Numbered from the stretch's first letter, positions 15,476-24,476 are shown. The stretch is DNA of 64,000 nt from Streptomyces sp. A2-16 (GCF_018128905.1 NZ_CP063808.1:9548001-9612000), one strand, 5' to 3'. Notes: a model not told the origin generated them from the sequence alone. A program made the numbers and translations.

Positions 15476-16732
15476 ACGCGCTCCTGCGGAGCCGTCCGGG
15501 CCGCCTTCGTCGGCAGCCTTGGCCACCTCCCAGATGAGACCGCCGACCCGCTGCGCCACGTCTGCCATGATCCCGCTCGTCACGTGCTGGTAGCGGGCCG
15601 CCATCGCGGTCGATGACCACCCCATGATCTGCATCACCACCCGTTCCGGAACTCCGAGGATGAGCAGGATCGTGGCGGCGGTATGCCGGGCGTCATGCAG
15701 CCGGCCGTCCCGCACCTTGGCATCGGTGAGGAGCTGCTTCCACACGTCGTAGTCCGTGCTGGGGACCAGCGGCTCACCCATGGGAGACGTGAAGACGAAA
15801 CCGGTCTCACGCCACTCGTGAGCGGCCAGCCGACGTTCCCGGTCCTGCTCCTTTCGGTGCAGTTCAAGCAGTCGGACCAGCTCACCAGGGACACCGATCA
15901 CGCGGCGCCCGGCCCGCGACTTGGTGTTGGCCGTGTCCTCGTTCTTCCGAACACGCTGCTTGCAGTACCCGGGCTTTCGGCCGCAGTCTCCCCCACAGCC
16001 GTGCAGGTACTTCGGCCGCAGCCTGTTCTTTCTCACGCGGAGAATGCCGTTGTGAAGGTCGACATCCGACCAGCGCAGGCCCAGAGCTTCGCCCTGCCGC
16101 AGCCCCAGGGCGAGAGCGATGGACCAGCGGGCACTGTTGCGCAGCTTGGCAGCCTCTGTGAGGAGGCGCTGCACTTCCTCGATGTCGTACGGCTCCACCT
16201 CCTCTTCCTCAATCCTCGGAGGCACTGCGAGGGTGGCGACGTTCCGGGTCACGTGGCCGCGGCGAAGCGCGTGGTTCAGGGCCGTGCGCATCGTGCGGTG
16301 GACCTGATGAGCCGTCGCAGCCTTGCTCCCGTTGAGCTGCATCTTCGTGTAGAAGCGCTCCAGGTGCTCAGGCTCCAGCTTGTCGAGTCGGTGAGCGCCT
16401 ACGCCAGGAATCAGGTGCACCCGCACGGCTACCTCGTACCCGGCATAGGTGTTCTCGCGTACCGAGGGCTTGGCGATCTCTTCCACCCAGTGCAACAGCC
16501 ACGCCTTGACGGTCCACGGCCGGCCAGGCTTACGAACCTTCCCCTCGTCACGCTGCTTCTCCAGCGCGCGGACCTTTTTGATGACCTCCGCTTCACTGAC
16601 CTTGCTACTGACGTGACGCCTGTCAGGCTTCCCGTCGTCGCACACGCCGACCGTGACGCGGCCGTGCCAGTAACCGTCTTTGCCGAAGTAGATGGACGAT
16701 GCGCCGTCAGGGCGCTTGGCGCGCTTGGCCAT
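15473..16732 (-). CDS. int: Tyrosine recombinase (integrase) of element 1
   Basis: Site-specific recombinase that integrates and excises element 1 at tRNA-Ser. The 419-residue protein has an N-terminal AP2-like arm-binding region, a SAM-like core-binding domain (about 70-170) and a catalytic domain. Catalytic residues are Arg in GLRQGEALGLRW (about 212), H346xxR349 in LHDARHTAAT, and Tyr 381 in AARYQHVT. A Cys cluster (CGGDCGRKPGYCK, about 246-258) is inserted in the catalytic domain, as in other actinomycete element integrases. It lies directly beside attL, with xis 8 bp upstream. ATG 16732 is the natural start. Confidence 0.95.
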   Translation of the reverse strand: MAKRAKRPDGASSIYFGKDGYWHGRVTVGVCDDGKPDRRHVSSKVSEAEVIKKVRALEKQRDEGKVRKPGRPWTVKAWLLHWVEEIAKPSVRENTYAGYEVAVRVHLIPGVGAHRLDKLEPEHLERFYTKMQLNGSKAATAHQVHRTMRTALNHALRRGHVTRNVATLAVPPRIEEEEVEPYDIEEVQRLLTEAAKLRNSARWSIALALGLRQGEALGLRWSDVDLHNGILRVRKNRLRPKYLHGCGGDCGRKPGYCKQRVRKNEDTANTKSRAGRRVIGVPGELVRLLELHRKEQDRERRLAAHEWRETGFVFTSPMGEPLVPSTDYDVWKQLLTDAKVRDGRLHDARHTAATILLILGVPERVVMQIMGWSSTAMAARYQHVTSGIMADVAQRVGGLIWEVAKAADEGGPDGSAGAR

Positions 16733-16740
16733 TGGACTCC

Positions 16741-17007
16741 TTACGCGACTGCGTTCTTGGATCGCGATTGCATGCGCTGGGCGAGGTAGTCGTTGAGTGC
16801 CTGCACTGGGACTCGACGGCTCCGACCGATCGGCACGGTCTGCACCGCGCCATCGCGGATGAGGGCGTACATCGTGGTTCGGCCGATGCTCAGACGACGG
16901 GCGGCTTCCTCCACCCTCACCGCGAGGAGGGTGGGGTCGAAGTCGGCGTCAGAGGGGCTGATGTCGGTACGGACTACGGAGAGCTGGCGGGTCTGGTCAC
17001 CTATCAA
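16741..17007 (-). CDS. xis: Excisionase (MerR-like/HTH_17 DNA-binding protein)
   Basis: A small helix-turn-helix protein expected to direct Int towards excision. The core, VRVEEAARRLSIGRTTMYALIRDGAVQTV...RVPVQAL, is a typical winged-helix excisionase domain. I chose the TTG at 17007, which has GGAG nine bases upstream, giving 88 residues; an internal GTG would give a shorter protein beginning at the domain. It sits 8 bp before int in the same direction. Confidence 0.85.
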   Translation of the reverse strand: MIGDQTRQLSVVRTDISPSDADFDPTLLAVRVEEAARRLSIGRTTMYALIRDGAVQTVPIGRSRRVPVQALNDYLAQRMQSRSKNAVA

Positions 17008-17062
17008 GGTCTCGACTCCTTCGCGGCGCGAAGAGAGAGCCTCCCGGCTCCCTTCCGGGGAA

Positions 17063-17330
17063 TCCGCAACATCCGCCACGCCGCAACATTGCAGGTCAGC
17101 GGCTTGGATCTGTGGCGGATGCCGGTTGTGTTGCGGATAGGTGCCGCCACGATCGGCTCGCAGCGGCACCTTGGGGCTGCGGCTGGTCAGCCGGCGATGC
17201 GGAGTTGGCGTGTGTCGGTTTCCGCGAGCATGTGGCGGGTCTCGGAAGGGGTATCCGCCACAGATTCACCCCCGTTGACCTGCGGTGTTGCGGCTGTGGC
17301 GGATGTTGCGGATCCTCCGGGGTCAGGGGG
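17063..17330. other. Candidate replication origin repeats of element 1
   Basis: Related motifs TGTGGCGGAT and TGTTGCGGAT, in both orientations (CCGCAACATCCGCCAC-like), recur at about 17063-17095, 17111-17137, 17230, 17252 and 17300-17322. They lie between xis and the rep ATPase and extend into the 3' end of rep. An iteron-like array beside rep genes is expected of an origin, but no function is shown. Confidence 0.5.
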
Positions 17331-18434
17331 GCAGTAGCGGGCCCAGGCGTCGCTAAGGTCCTCCGCGTAGTAGCCCTTGGGGGTCGTCGCACCGACCCGG
17401 ATTCCGCGCGGCTTGATCGGGCTGTTGTCGGGGCGCACGTACTGGCTCAGAAGCTTGGACAGGGCGCGCGCGGTCAGGGGCTTGCTGCTCTGCCCGTCGT
17501 CGCTCATGTCGGACCAGGGAGCCTCATCGAGCTGGAGGAGAACCTCCAGAATGGCGGCGGTGGGCATCCGGTCCACGCCACAGAACACCCGGTCGCGCAG
17601 GTCCGTGAGCAGCTTGACTCCCAGGGATGCCTGGTCGCCCTCGGATGCGGCTTTGATGAGCGCGATGCAGGCGGCGCGGGCCCGCTCGGGCCAGTGCCCG
17701 CCGGCCGCGTCCGCGACCGCGAGCAGCGGCTCCCACACGTCGGCCGGCCGGTCGGTGACACCCTCGGGCATCTCCGGCCACGCGGCCGCGATCTCGTCGT
17801 GAATGGTGGCGGTCCACTCCGCGAGCCGGTCACGCAGGACGTGTCCCTGCTTCTCGTGAATGCGGCGCCGGTAGGGCTCGCACTTCTCGTTGGGTGCCTT
17901 CTTCCGCATGCGGATGATGACGGACCGGGTCAGGATCGTGTCCGGCAGCGAGCCGAGCCCGGCCATGGCCACCGCGCAGAACGACGGGAAGAACCCTGCC
18001 TTCTGCTCAGACCCCTCCCCGACGCAGCGCAGCGACTTGGCGCCGCGCCGGTAACCGGAGTTGAGGAACCCACGAACCTCTTCGTTGCCGCCGGCCTTGG
18101 GCCCGAAGACGGTGTCGATCTCGTCGAACAGCAGCGTCGGCGTTCCCGCATCGGCCGCTACCAGCCGGAACAGGGCGTTGGCGGAGGCATTGACGGTGGT
18201 CGCGGAACGCGGAGTGAGGGTCTCGATGATCTCCAGTGCCCGCGACTTCCCGGAGCCCGGCTCGGGGCTGAGGAACGCGATGCGGGCGGTGCCGTCGAGC
18301 GCGTCGATCAGGTGCGCGTGCGCGTCCCACAACGCGACAGCGACGTAGGCGTGTTCGGTGGGGAACACGTTGAAGCGGCGGTGGAAGGCTTCCACCTCGT
18401 CCAGCAGCGCGGCCCCGTCGATGATCTCGGTCAT
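17187..18434 (-). CDS. Replication ATPase with DUF3631 domain (element 1)
   Basis: A 415-residue ATPase, probably the replicative helicase or initiator of the excised circle. It has Walker A PEPGSGKS (about 57-64), Walker B TLLFDEID (about 100-107) and an arginine-finger region near ILTRSVIIRMRKK, followed by the C-terminal DUF3631-like domain. The start MTEIIDGAALL (ATG 18434) overlaps the stop of the next upstream gene (ATGA). It belongs to the prim-pol / small gene / rep operon. The C-terminus runs into the repeat array of the candidate origin. Confidence 0.82.
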   Translation of the reverse strand: MTEIIDGAALLDEVEAFHRRFNVFPTEHAYVAVALWDAHAHLIDALDGTARIAFLSPEPGSGKSRALEIIETLTPRSATTVNASANALFRLVAADAGTPTLLFDEIDTVFGPKAGGNEEVRGFLNSGYRRGAKSLRCVGEGSEQKAGFFPSFCAVAMAGLGSLPDTILTRSVIIRMRKKAPNEKCEPYRRRIHEKQGHVLRDRLAEWTATIHDEIAAAWPEMPEGVTDRPADVWEPLLAVADAAGGHWPERARAACIALIKAASEGDQASLGVKLLTDLRDRVFCGVDRMPTAAILEVLLQLDEAPWSDMSDDGQSSKPLTARALSKLLSQYVRPDNSPIKPRGIRVGATTPKGYYAEDLSDAWARYCPPDPGGSATSATAATPQVNGGESVADTPSETRHMLAETDTRQLRIAG

Positions 18435-18853
18435 GCGGCGGCCCTCCTTTCGAGCAAAGTTGCGGGCGTCCCGGTGCAGGCGGATTTGTGGGCGGCGTAC
18501 TCCGCAGCCAGGGCGGCCACCTTCGGTGCCCCGGCGGCGGTGCCGGTCTGCCCGCACGAACAGGCGTAGGCGGCGTTGGGGGTGTCGCCGGGGCGGGTGG
18601 ACCAGCGGGCGCCGTCCCAGTGATGCCGGTAGACCGGTGGGGCGTAGATGCGGATACCGGGCTGCTCCGGCGTCGGGTCGGGGGTGCTGTGGCGGGCCTG
18701 GTTGCTGCGGAACTTCTCAGAGCGACCAGCAGAAGGGACGCCCTGACGGGCGGCGACCTTCGGCACGCCTACAGCCGTCGTGTCCACAGGCTGTGCAGCG
18801 GCCGGCGCCCCGTCGTGGCCGGTGAGGCTCTTAGTAGGTGGGGGGCTGCTCAT
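18431..18853 (-). CDS. Hypothetical protein between prim-pol and rep
   Basis: A 140-residue protein with no fold I recognise. Pro/Thr-rich N-terminal half; the middle reads YRHHWDGARWSTRPGDT and the C-terminal part has YACSCGQTGTAAGAPKVAALAAEY with a final KSACTG, so Cys residues spaced as in a small zinc site. ATG overlaps the prim-pol stop and its own stop overlaps rep (ATGA), so all three are translationally coupled, pointing to a replication role. Confidence 0.72.
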   Translation of the reverse strand: MSSPPPTKSLTGHDGAPAAAQPVDTTAVGVPKVAARQGVPSAGRSEKFRSNQARHSTPDPTPEQPGIRIYAPPVYRHHWDGARWSTRPGDTPNAAYACSCGQTGTAAGAPKVAALAAEYAAHKSACTGTPATLLERRAAA

Positions 18854-19758
18854 GCCGCCCTCCCACCGGGAGCGTTGTGGGCGATGGACCAGTCCAGACC
18901 ACGTGTGATGACGTCGTCGTAGTAGCGCTGGGACTGTGTCGCGTTGCCCGATGCCGCCCTACTAAGAGCCTCCTCAACCTCCCCGCGATCGAGGTCGCCG
19001 GACGCGATCAGCCGCCCCAGTGCCCGCGCGGCCCGCAGCAGCGTGGCGTTGCGGGTGCCGTCCGCAGCCGTGGCCACGTTGTCCACCTCGCCCCGCAGCG
19101 CCGCCGCGGCGTACCCGCTCGCTTGGGTCGTCACGGCGATGGTGCCGCCGTGCGCGGGCCGTGGGCGGGGCTTGAGCAGCGTGTGCAGCCAGTCGGGCAG
19201 CACGGCCGGGGGCCGGTCGTCGAGAACCTCGTACGTGCCGTCCGGGGTGGTGCTGCCGGCGGCGACGACGTACCCGCCCCACCCGCGTGTGTCGATCTTC
19301 TTCGCGAGGCGTCCGGCGGTGTTGTGCAGCCGGGCGCCGGAGGGTTGGGCGAAGTACAGGTGCTCTCCATCGCGTGCAGTCCGCGTCCGGTAGGTGGCGG
19401 GGATGTCCTGTCCGGCGCGCTCGCAGAGCGCCGCGAAGGAAGTCGCGCCGTCAGGCGCTCCTTTCGGCTCTTCCGGCTTGAGCGTGTCCAGATCGACGAC
19501 CAGCAGCCCGGCGGGGCCGGTGGCGATGCCGACGTTGTAGGGCTGGTGTGCCCAAGCAGCGGTGAGGAGTTCGGTCTCGGTGGTGGCGCGCTGCTCGGGG
19601 GTCTTGTGTCCGTCGACGCAGCGGCCGGTGTGGGGGCAGTACTTCTCCGCGTGGCCGGCGGGCCGCTTGTCGCGGGGGTGCAGCGGGATGACGGGCCAGC
19701 CGCGTTCTGCCGCTTCCAGCGCCGCGCGCAGCAGCGCGGCCCGGGTGTCATGGGTCAT
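18850..19758 (-). CDS. Bifunctional DNA primase/polymerase (prim-pol), element 1
   Basis: An archaeo-eukaryotic-type prim-pol that would prime replication of the excised element. The 302-residue protein has the N-terminal WPVIPLHPRDKRP block and the metal-binding DxD in LLVVDLD (Asp about 89 and 91). GEHLYFAQP and DTRGWGGYVVAAGS follow, typical of the family. The C-terminal ~80 residues form a helical extension (RNATLLRAARALGRLI). Part of the coupled prim-pol / hypothetical / rep set; a conserved hairpin leader lies upstream. Confidence 0.9.
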   Translation of the reverse strand: MTHDTRAALLRAALEAAERGWPVIPLHPRDKRPAGHAEKYCPHTGRCVDGHKTPEQRATTETELLTAAWAHQPYNVGIATGPAGLLVVDLDTLKPEEPKGAPDGATSFAALCERAGQDIPATYRTRTARDGEHLYFAQPSGARLHNTAGRLAKKIDTRGWGGYVVAAGSTTPDGTYEVLDDRPPAVLPDWLHTLLKPRPRPAHGGTIAVTTQASGYAAAALRGEVDNVATAADGTRNATLLRAARALGRLIASGDLDRGEVEEALSRAASGNATQSQRYYDDVITRGLDWSIAHNAPGGRAA

Positions 19759-19846
19759 GCTGGTTGTCTCCAGTTCCTTGATGGTGACTGGCTGACAAGG
19801 GCGGCCCCGGTTCTTTGGCGAGACGTGGGGGCCGCCCTTGGCGTAG
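19759..19846. terminator. Conserved hairpin between the transfer and replication genes (element 1)
   Basis: CAAGGGCGGCCCC (19796) and GGGGCCGCCCTTG (19828) form a 13-bp stem. The segment from about 19764 (GTCTCCAGTTCCTTGATGG) through the hairpin is nearly identical to 35521-35600 in element 2, upstream of its methyltransferase gene. Confidence 0.65.
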
Positions 19847-20152
19847 CTACTTCTTCGAAAAGACCTTGAAGGTGATGCCGCCGGCGCCGATCGGCCCGGC
19901 CGCGCTGGCGATGACGGTGGCGGTGTGCGCGGCGACGTCCATGAGCCAGCACAGGGCGGCGACCACGCCCCAGGTGCCGAGCGCGGCGGCGCCGGCGATG
20001 GCGAACGGGATGAGCAGGCGTTGCCAGGGGAAGGCCGCGGTGGTGTTGTCCTGGATGACGAACACGACCGGCTGTCCGGTCGCCTGCGCGCGCTGGTAGG
20101 CGTCGGCGGGGATGTGCGGGGCCATCTGGTCGGGCGGGGTGTGCTGGCTCAT
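19847..20152 (-). CDS. Small membrane protein (Spd-like)
   Basis: A 101-residue protein with a polar N-terminus and hydrophobic segments at about 42-65 (LLIPFAIAGAAALGTWGVVAAL) and 66-90, ending in FKVFSKK. Its position downstream of TraSA matches the small membrane genes thought to help plasmid spread. GGGAG precedes the ATG. The gene at 36133 holds the same place in element 2. I do not recognise a specific function. Confidence 0.7.
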   Translation of the reverse strand: MSQHTPPDQMAPHIPADAYQRAQATGQPVVFVIQDNTTAAFPWQRLLIPFAIAGAAALGTWGVVAALCWLMDVAAHTATVIASAAGPIGAGGITFKVFSKK

Positions 20153-20227
20153 TTACGGCTCCCTCGGGGTGTGCCGCGGGCCCGCGCCAAGAGGTGGCGC
20201 GGGCCCGTGCGGCGGGGTTGCGTGATG

Positions 20228-20385
20228 GCGTTGTGCTTGTCGCTTGTCTTGTCGTGCGGCTTGTCGTCTGGCTTGTCGCTTGTCTTGTCTTGTCGCTTGT
20301 CGCCTCCCAGCTCACAAGCCGTTTCCGGGCTTCCGGGACCCGGCAGGCGGCATGTTTGAGAGCAGGGGCGACAAGCGACAAGTGA
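20228..20385. other. Candidate clt/TRS repeats for TraSA (element 1)
   Basis: CTTGTC is repeated nine times between about 20235 and 20301, often as GCTTGTCG or overlapping CTTGTCTTGTC. Two inverted copies (GCGACAAGCGACAAG) lie at 20368-20382, beside the TraSA stop. TraB/TraSA translocases of Streptomyces recognise short direct repeats, usually near tra, through a C-terminal winged helix. A palindrome GCGGGCCCGCGCC/GGCGCGGGCCCG at about 20178-20208 separates the array from the small membrane gene. Confidence 0.55.
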
Positions 20386-22488
20386 TCAGTTGCCGGGGGC
20401 GTGGGAGCGGTGGACGTAGCGGGCTTTGGTGCCCTCACCGACGCGGACGGCAGTGCCGTCCTCCATCCACGTTTTCAGCCAGCCCACGACCGTCTGGCGG
20501 GTCGTGCCGTAGGCGTCCACGAGCGCCCGGGCGATCGCGGATGCTCCGGTGCCCTCGGGTCCGGCGGCGAGCAGCGCGGCGAGCGCGGCCTGCTGCGCGG
20601 GGTTGTCCTGCTCGCCCCGCAGCGCCGACAGGTTCAACCCGCCTGCGGCGGGCGGCGGGGTGTCGCCGCCCGGAGCGTTCGGGTCGGGTGCGGTGGCGAA
20701 CTGGGCGTCGATCTCCTCGCGGAACCGGCGCGCCAGCTCTTCCTCCGGCGACTCCGGCCGCGGATTCAGGGCCGACAGCCGCAGTCCCGTTCCCGCCCCG
20801 CCAGTCGGCACGTCGTTGGCATCGTCCGTGACGACCTGATCGCGCATCCAAGCGATGCGCTCACTGTCCCAGCGCCGCGCGTACGCGGGGCCCGCGGCCT
20901 TGACCGACACGTCATCCAGGAGCGGGTGCCGGTCGGAGGTGGCGGCGATGATGTCCCGGATCTGGTTGGGGAGGATCCGCCACGCCTTGAACAGCGCGGC
21001 CGGGGATTCGGGGGTGCCCATGAACCCGGCGCCCTTGTAGGGGGCTTGGTCCACGCGCAGGCCGCGGGAGCCGGGGAACATCTTGCCCAGGTCCATGCCC
21101 TCGGTCTCCCCGCCGGTCAGCGCGACGCGCACCTTGGCCTCGCGGCGGATCATCAGGTTGCCGAGCACGCTGCCGGTCGCTCCGAGGGCGGTGAGGACGG
21201 TGCGCACGCCCATGGCGCGGGCGATCCGGATGACCTCCAGGATCTTCTCCGCGAGCTTGCGCATCTGCCGGTCGGAGCTGGCGAGGATCTCCGCGCCCTC
21301 GTCGATGACCAGCATGATCTGAGGAATCCGCGGGCTGATCGGCAGCAGGTCCGTGTTGGCCTTGGACAGCAGGTCCTGATAGCCCATCTTGCGCTGCTTG
21401 GCCACGCGTACAGCCGTGTCCAGCATGGTCACGGCTTCGTCGAAGGTGCCGGCGAGCCAGTCGATGCCGGGCCGGACCGGCTTGCCGTCCTCCCGCACGA
21501 TGTCCCCGTTGAGGGCGGGCAGCACCCAGGGCAGACCAGCCGAACCGGCATTGAGGTCGATCACCCAGGTCAGCACGTCTTCGGCGCGTGCGAATCCGGC
21601 GAGGATCGCGTGCACCATGTTCGTCTTGCCTGATCCGGTCGGGCCGACCACCAGCGCGCACTGTTCGCGCAGGTAGGCCAGGATGTGCTCCGCGTTCGTC
21701 CGATAGCCCCACGGGATGCCGGTGTGCAGGGACAGAACGCTGTAGTCGGTGGGGTACGTCCGCTCCTGCTCCAGAACGTTGACGGTGGTGACGTCGATGA
21801 TCACGCGGCCCTGGTGGACGCCGGGGGAGGCGGTGGCGGTGCAGCCGTGCGGCAGGCGCGCGTCAGCGGACAGCCGCGGCGACTCGGCAGCAATCTTGTT
21901 CCAGGTCGCCCCGCCGGCCGGGAGTTCGGCGTCGAGGGAGAACCCGGCGCCGGTCTCCCACATCTCCACCCCCACCACGCGCACAGTGATCGAGCACACC
22001 CGCTGGATGCGCTCCACCCACTCAGAGGCGATCGCGCGCCGTTCCGCGGACAACTCCGCGGCGACCTGCCGCTGTTCGGCCGCAAGGGCTTCCTCCTCGC
22101 GCGCCTCCTCGAACAGCGCGGAAGAGCGGGCCGCCGCACCGATCCCGACACCGATCGTAGCGAGGGAGCCGAGTGCGGCCCAGGTGAGCGGTCCGTGGGT
22201 CATGGCCCACGTGGTCCATCCGGCACCCACGAGCCAGGAGGCGGCGCGGGTGGCGAGGGTGCGGCCGGCGTTGCGCACCCGCAGCCCGACGACGGTGTGT
22301 CCGAGGGCGCCGGCGGCGCCGACGGCGAGGGCCCAGCCGGGGGGCATGGCGGTTGCGGCGCCGGTGGTGGCGACGGCGAAGGCTCCGGTGGTGGCGGACA
22401 GGGCGCCGGTCACGGGTCCGTGACCGGCCGCCCAGTCCAGCACCGGGCCACTGCTCTGCTGCTTCTTGGCGGTGGCGGTGCTGCTCAT
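20386..22488 (-). CDS. FtsK/SpoIIIE-type DNA translocase (TraSA), element 1
   Basis: The single conjugation motor expected of this element type, forming a hexamer that moves double-stranded DNA between mycelia. The 700-residue protein has two to four N-terminal transmembrane segments (about 25-120) and a coiled segment (123-160). Walker A is GPTGSGKT (282-289) and Walker B is IMLVIDEGAEIL. A C-terminal winged helix (about 620-690, GTGASAIARALVDAYGTTRQTVVGWLK) would read the clt repeats. The repeat array lies immediately after its stop. Coding looks intact. Confidence 0.92.
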   Translation of the reverse strand: MSSTATAKKQQSSGPVLDWAAGHGPVTGALSATTGAFAVATTGAATAMPPGWALAVGAAGALGHTVVGLRVRNAGRTLATRAASWLVGAGWTTWAMTHGPLTWAALGSLATIGVGIGAAARSSALFEEAREEEALAAEQRQVAAELSAERRAIASEWVERIQRVCSITVRVVGVEMWETGAGFSLDAELPAGGATWNKIAAESPRLSADARLPHGCTATASPGVHQGRVIIDVTTVNVLEQERTYPTDYSVLSLHTGIPWGYRTNAEHILAYLREQCALVVGPTGSGKTNMVHAILAGFARAEDVLTWVIDLNAGSAGLPWVLPALNGDIVREDGKPVRPGIDWLAGTFDEAVTMLDTAVRVAKQRKMGYQDLLSKANTDLLPISPRIPQIMLVIDEGAEILASSDRQMRKLAEKILEVIRIARAMGVRTVLTALGATGSVLGNLMIRREAKVRVALTGGETEGMDLGKMFPGSRGLRVDQAPYKGAGFMGTPESPAALFKAWRILPNQIRDIIAATSDRHPLLDDVSVKAAGPAYARRWDSERIAWMRDQVVTDDANDVPTGGAGTGLRLSALNPRPESPEEELARRFREEIDAQFATAPDPNAPGGDTPPPAAGGLNLSALRGEQDNPAQQAALAALLAAGPEGTGASAIARALVDAYGTTRQTVVGWLKTWMEDGTAVRVGEGTKARYVHRSHAPGN

Positions 22489-22489
22489 C

Positions 22490-24055
22490 TCAGACGTTCC
22501 AGCCCTTCTCAGCCTCGGTGCCGTTGCGGGGGTCCTCGTGGCGGGCGATGTCCTGTTCGTGCGCCTGCCGGAACAGCGGGCCCATGTCCTCCGCGACCGC
22601 CACGGCGCTCATCACGGCGCCGAAGATGTCGTTGAAGCCGTCCGCGACCTCCTTCTCCAGCGGAAACTCCGAGTCGGAGCGCTCCGCGAGGATCTTCATC
22701 ACGTTCGCCACCGACGTGAGCGCGGCCGGGAGTCCCTCGACCATGGCGAGGATCTCCATGGCGTTTTCGGGGTCGTACTGGTTGGCGGCCTGCTCCATCT
22801 CGGCAGCGGCCTCTTCGAACTGGAAACCGGACACGTGCTCTCCTTCACTCACCTCGGGGACCGTGCTGGTGGGGACGGTGGCCGCGGGGCGTTCGACGCT
22901 GTCCGCGATGCCTTCCGTGCCGTCCTTGGCGGCCTCCGCATCGGCGGCGGCCTCCTGCTCGCGCAGGGTCTTGCGGGCTTCCTCGTCCCGCTCCGCGCGC
23001 TGCTCGCCCGCGCTCTGCACCATCCGCCGGTACAGGCGTCGGCCCGGGTGGATGAGGGCGGGGATGTTGAGCTTGCGGCCGATCCAGGTGGACAGGCAGC
23101 CCAGTAGACCGACCGGCAGTGCGAGCAGCGCGGCGAGCAGTCGCCGCCCGTGGAAGCGGGCTGCGGACTTGCGCAGCGCCTTGCGCGCCGCCGCGCGGGC
23201 CTGGGCTTTGCGGATGGTGGCGCGCTGCCCGGCGACCGCGGCGCCGGTCTTCGCGTCGCGCTTGGTGCGCTGCTTGGCGATCGCCGCGTCCCGTGTAGCG
23301 CGCGCCTTGCGGACGGCGCCGCCCATCAGGCGGCCCGCCAGACCGGCCCGCTTGCCGAGCCGGGTGTTGCCGGCGGCGGCTTTGGCGTTGCGGCGCGCGT
23401 CGGCGACCGCGCGGCGCGCGCTGGTGGTCTGCGCCCGCTGCCCGGCCCGTGAACCCGCTGCGGCCTTCTGCGAAGCGCGCAGCGCCTTGACCTGCCCGAC
23501 CCGGCCTGCAGCCCCAGCCGCGGTGCGGGTTGCCGGGTGCTTGGACGCGCCGTGACCGCTCTTGCCCAGCGTCTTTCCGCTGGTCGCGGCGCTTGTGGTG
23601 CGGCGGTGCTGGCCGGGCAGCTTGGACAACCCGCCACCCGAGCGACCGGTACGCGAACCTGCCGAACGACTTCCGGAGCTGCGGCGGGTGCCTGCTCCGC
23701 CACTGCGCAGACCAGCACTACGGGCGGCGGAACGGCCGGCAGCACGGGCCGCGGAACGGCGCGCCTCCCGGCGGGAGTTGGGCTTACGGGAGCGGGTGGC
23801 GGCGACCGTGCCGAGCACCACCATGCCGGTGGCGGCGACCGCCGCGGCGATCGGCCCGCCGGCCAGCGAGGCGGCGGCGACCGCTCCCACCGTGCTGTTC
23901 GCCCCGGACAGAGCGAGCGGCACGATCGGCCAGCCACCGGGCGAGTGCTCCACCTCCGCCGCATCCTTCGCGGCGGTGGGCGGGGCGTCGGGCGGTGGGG
24001 GCGGTGCGGTGGGGGGAGCCGGGGCTACTACCGGCTCGGTGCTGAGTTCCGTCAT
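22490..24055 (-). CDS. Large basic membrane protein, probable spread/transfer protein
   Basis: A 521-residue protein of unusual make-up: a Pro/Ala-rich N-terminus, hydrophobic segments at about 43-85 (IVPLALSGANSTVGAVAAASLAGG), and a very Arg/Ala/Ser/Lys-rich region (about 88-295). Another hydrophobic segment (LLAALLALPVGLLGCL, about 300-318) and an acidic C-terminus follow. It lies 2 bp upstream of TraSA. The homologous slot in element 2 is the shorter gene at 38820, which shares the theme of basic Arg/Ala stretches. Role in spread is inferred from position only. Confidence 0.65.
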   Translation of the reverse strand: MTELSTEPVVAPAPPTAPPPPPDAPPTAAKDAAEVEHSPGGWPIVPLALSGANSTVGAVAAASLAGGPIAAAVAATGMVVLGTVAATRSRKPNSRREARRSAARAAGRSAARSAGLRSGGAGTRRSSGSRSAGSRTGRSGGGLSKLPGQHRRTTSAATSGKTLGKSGHGASKHPATRTAAGAAGRVGQVKALRASQKAAAGSRAGQRAQTTSARRAVADARRNAKAAAGNTRLGKRAGLAGRLMGGAVRKARATRDAAIAKQRTKRDAKTGAAVAGQRATIRKAQARAAARKALRKSAARFHGRRLLAALLALPVGLLGCLSTWIGRKLNIPALIHPGRRLYRRMVQSAGEQRAERDEEARKTLREQEAAADAEAAKDGTEGIADSVERPAATVPTSTVPEVSEGEHVSGFQFEEAAAEMEQAANQYDPENAMEILAMVEGLPAALTSVANVMKILAERSDSEFPLEKEVADGFNDIFGAVMSAVAVAEDMGPLFRQAHEQDIARHEDPRNGTEAEKGWNV

Positions 24056-24143
24056 GCTGTGAGCACTCCTTCAGGGGAGTAGGGCCCGGCCGTGCTGTAG
24101 GAGGCGGTGGCCGGGCCTGCCGAATCAGGGCTGAATGCGCAGT

Positions 24144-24449
24144 TCAGTGGGTGCGGTGGGGGTGCCGGGCGGCGATCTCCTGCCACCTGCGGCTTTCCGC
24201 GCTGTCCGCGTGGGTGAGGCTGACGCGGAAGTCGCAGCCGGGCCGCGTGCAGCGATGGGTCGTTGTCGACCAGGCGTCGATCACGCGGAAGAGCAGGCTG
24301 GTGAAGGTGGCCAGGCAGGACAGGCAGCAGGCCAGCAGCAGTGCGACGGGCACGCCGTAGGCGGACAGCCGCACGCCGATGGCGATAGACAGGGCCGCAC
24401 TGACAGCGGCGGCGCCCGTGGTGAGGGCGCGGTGACGCGTGGTTTTCAC
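24144..24449 (-). CDS. Small two-helix membrane protein with Cys-containing tail
   Basis: A 101-residue protein with hydrophobic stretches at about 10-30 and 33-55 (VPVALLLACCLSCLATFTSLLF). A soluble tail THRCTRPGCDFRVSLTHADS could bind metal. Not recognised as a named family. It lies in the leftward transfer operon, between the RRQRL-type zinc protein and the basic membrane protein. Confidence 0.6.
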   Translation of the reverse strand: MKTTRHRALTTGAAAVSAALSIAIGVRLSAYGVPVALLLACCLSCLATFTSLLFRVIDAWSTTTHRCTRPGCDFRVSLTHADSAESRRWQEIAARHPHRTH

Positions 24450-24476
24450 TCAAACTCCCTTGCAGGGGTGGGGTGT

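Noticed and set aside
22353..23555. + strand Arg/Ala/Ser-rich frame over the basic membrane gene
   Set aside because: Shadow of the minus-strand gene; no start site or motif.
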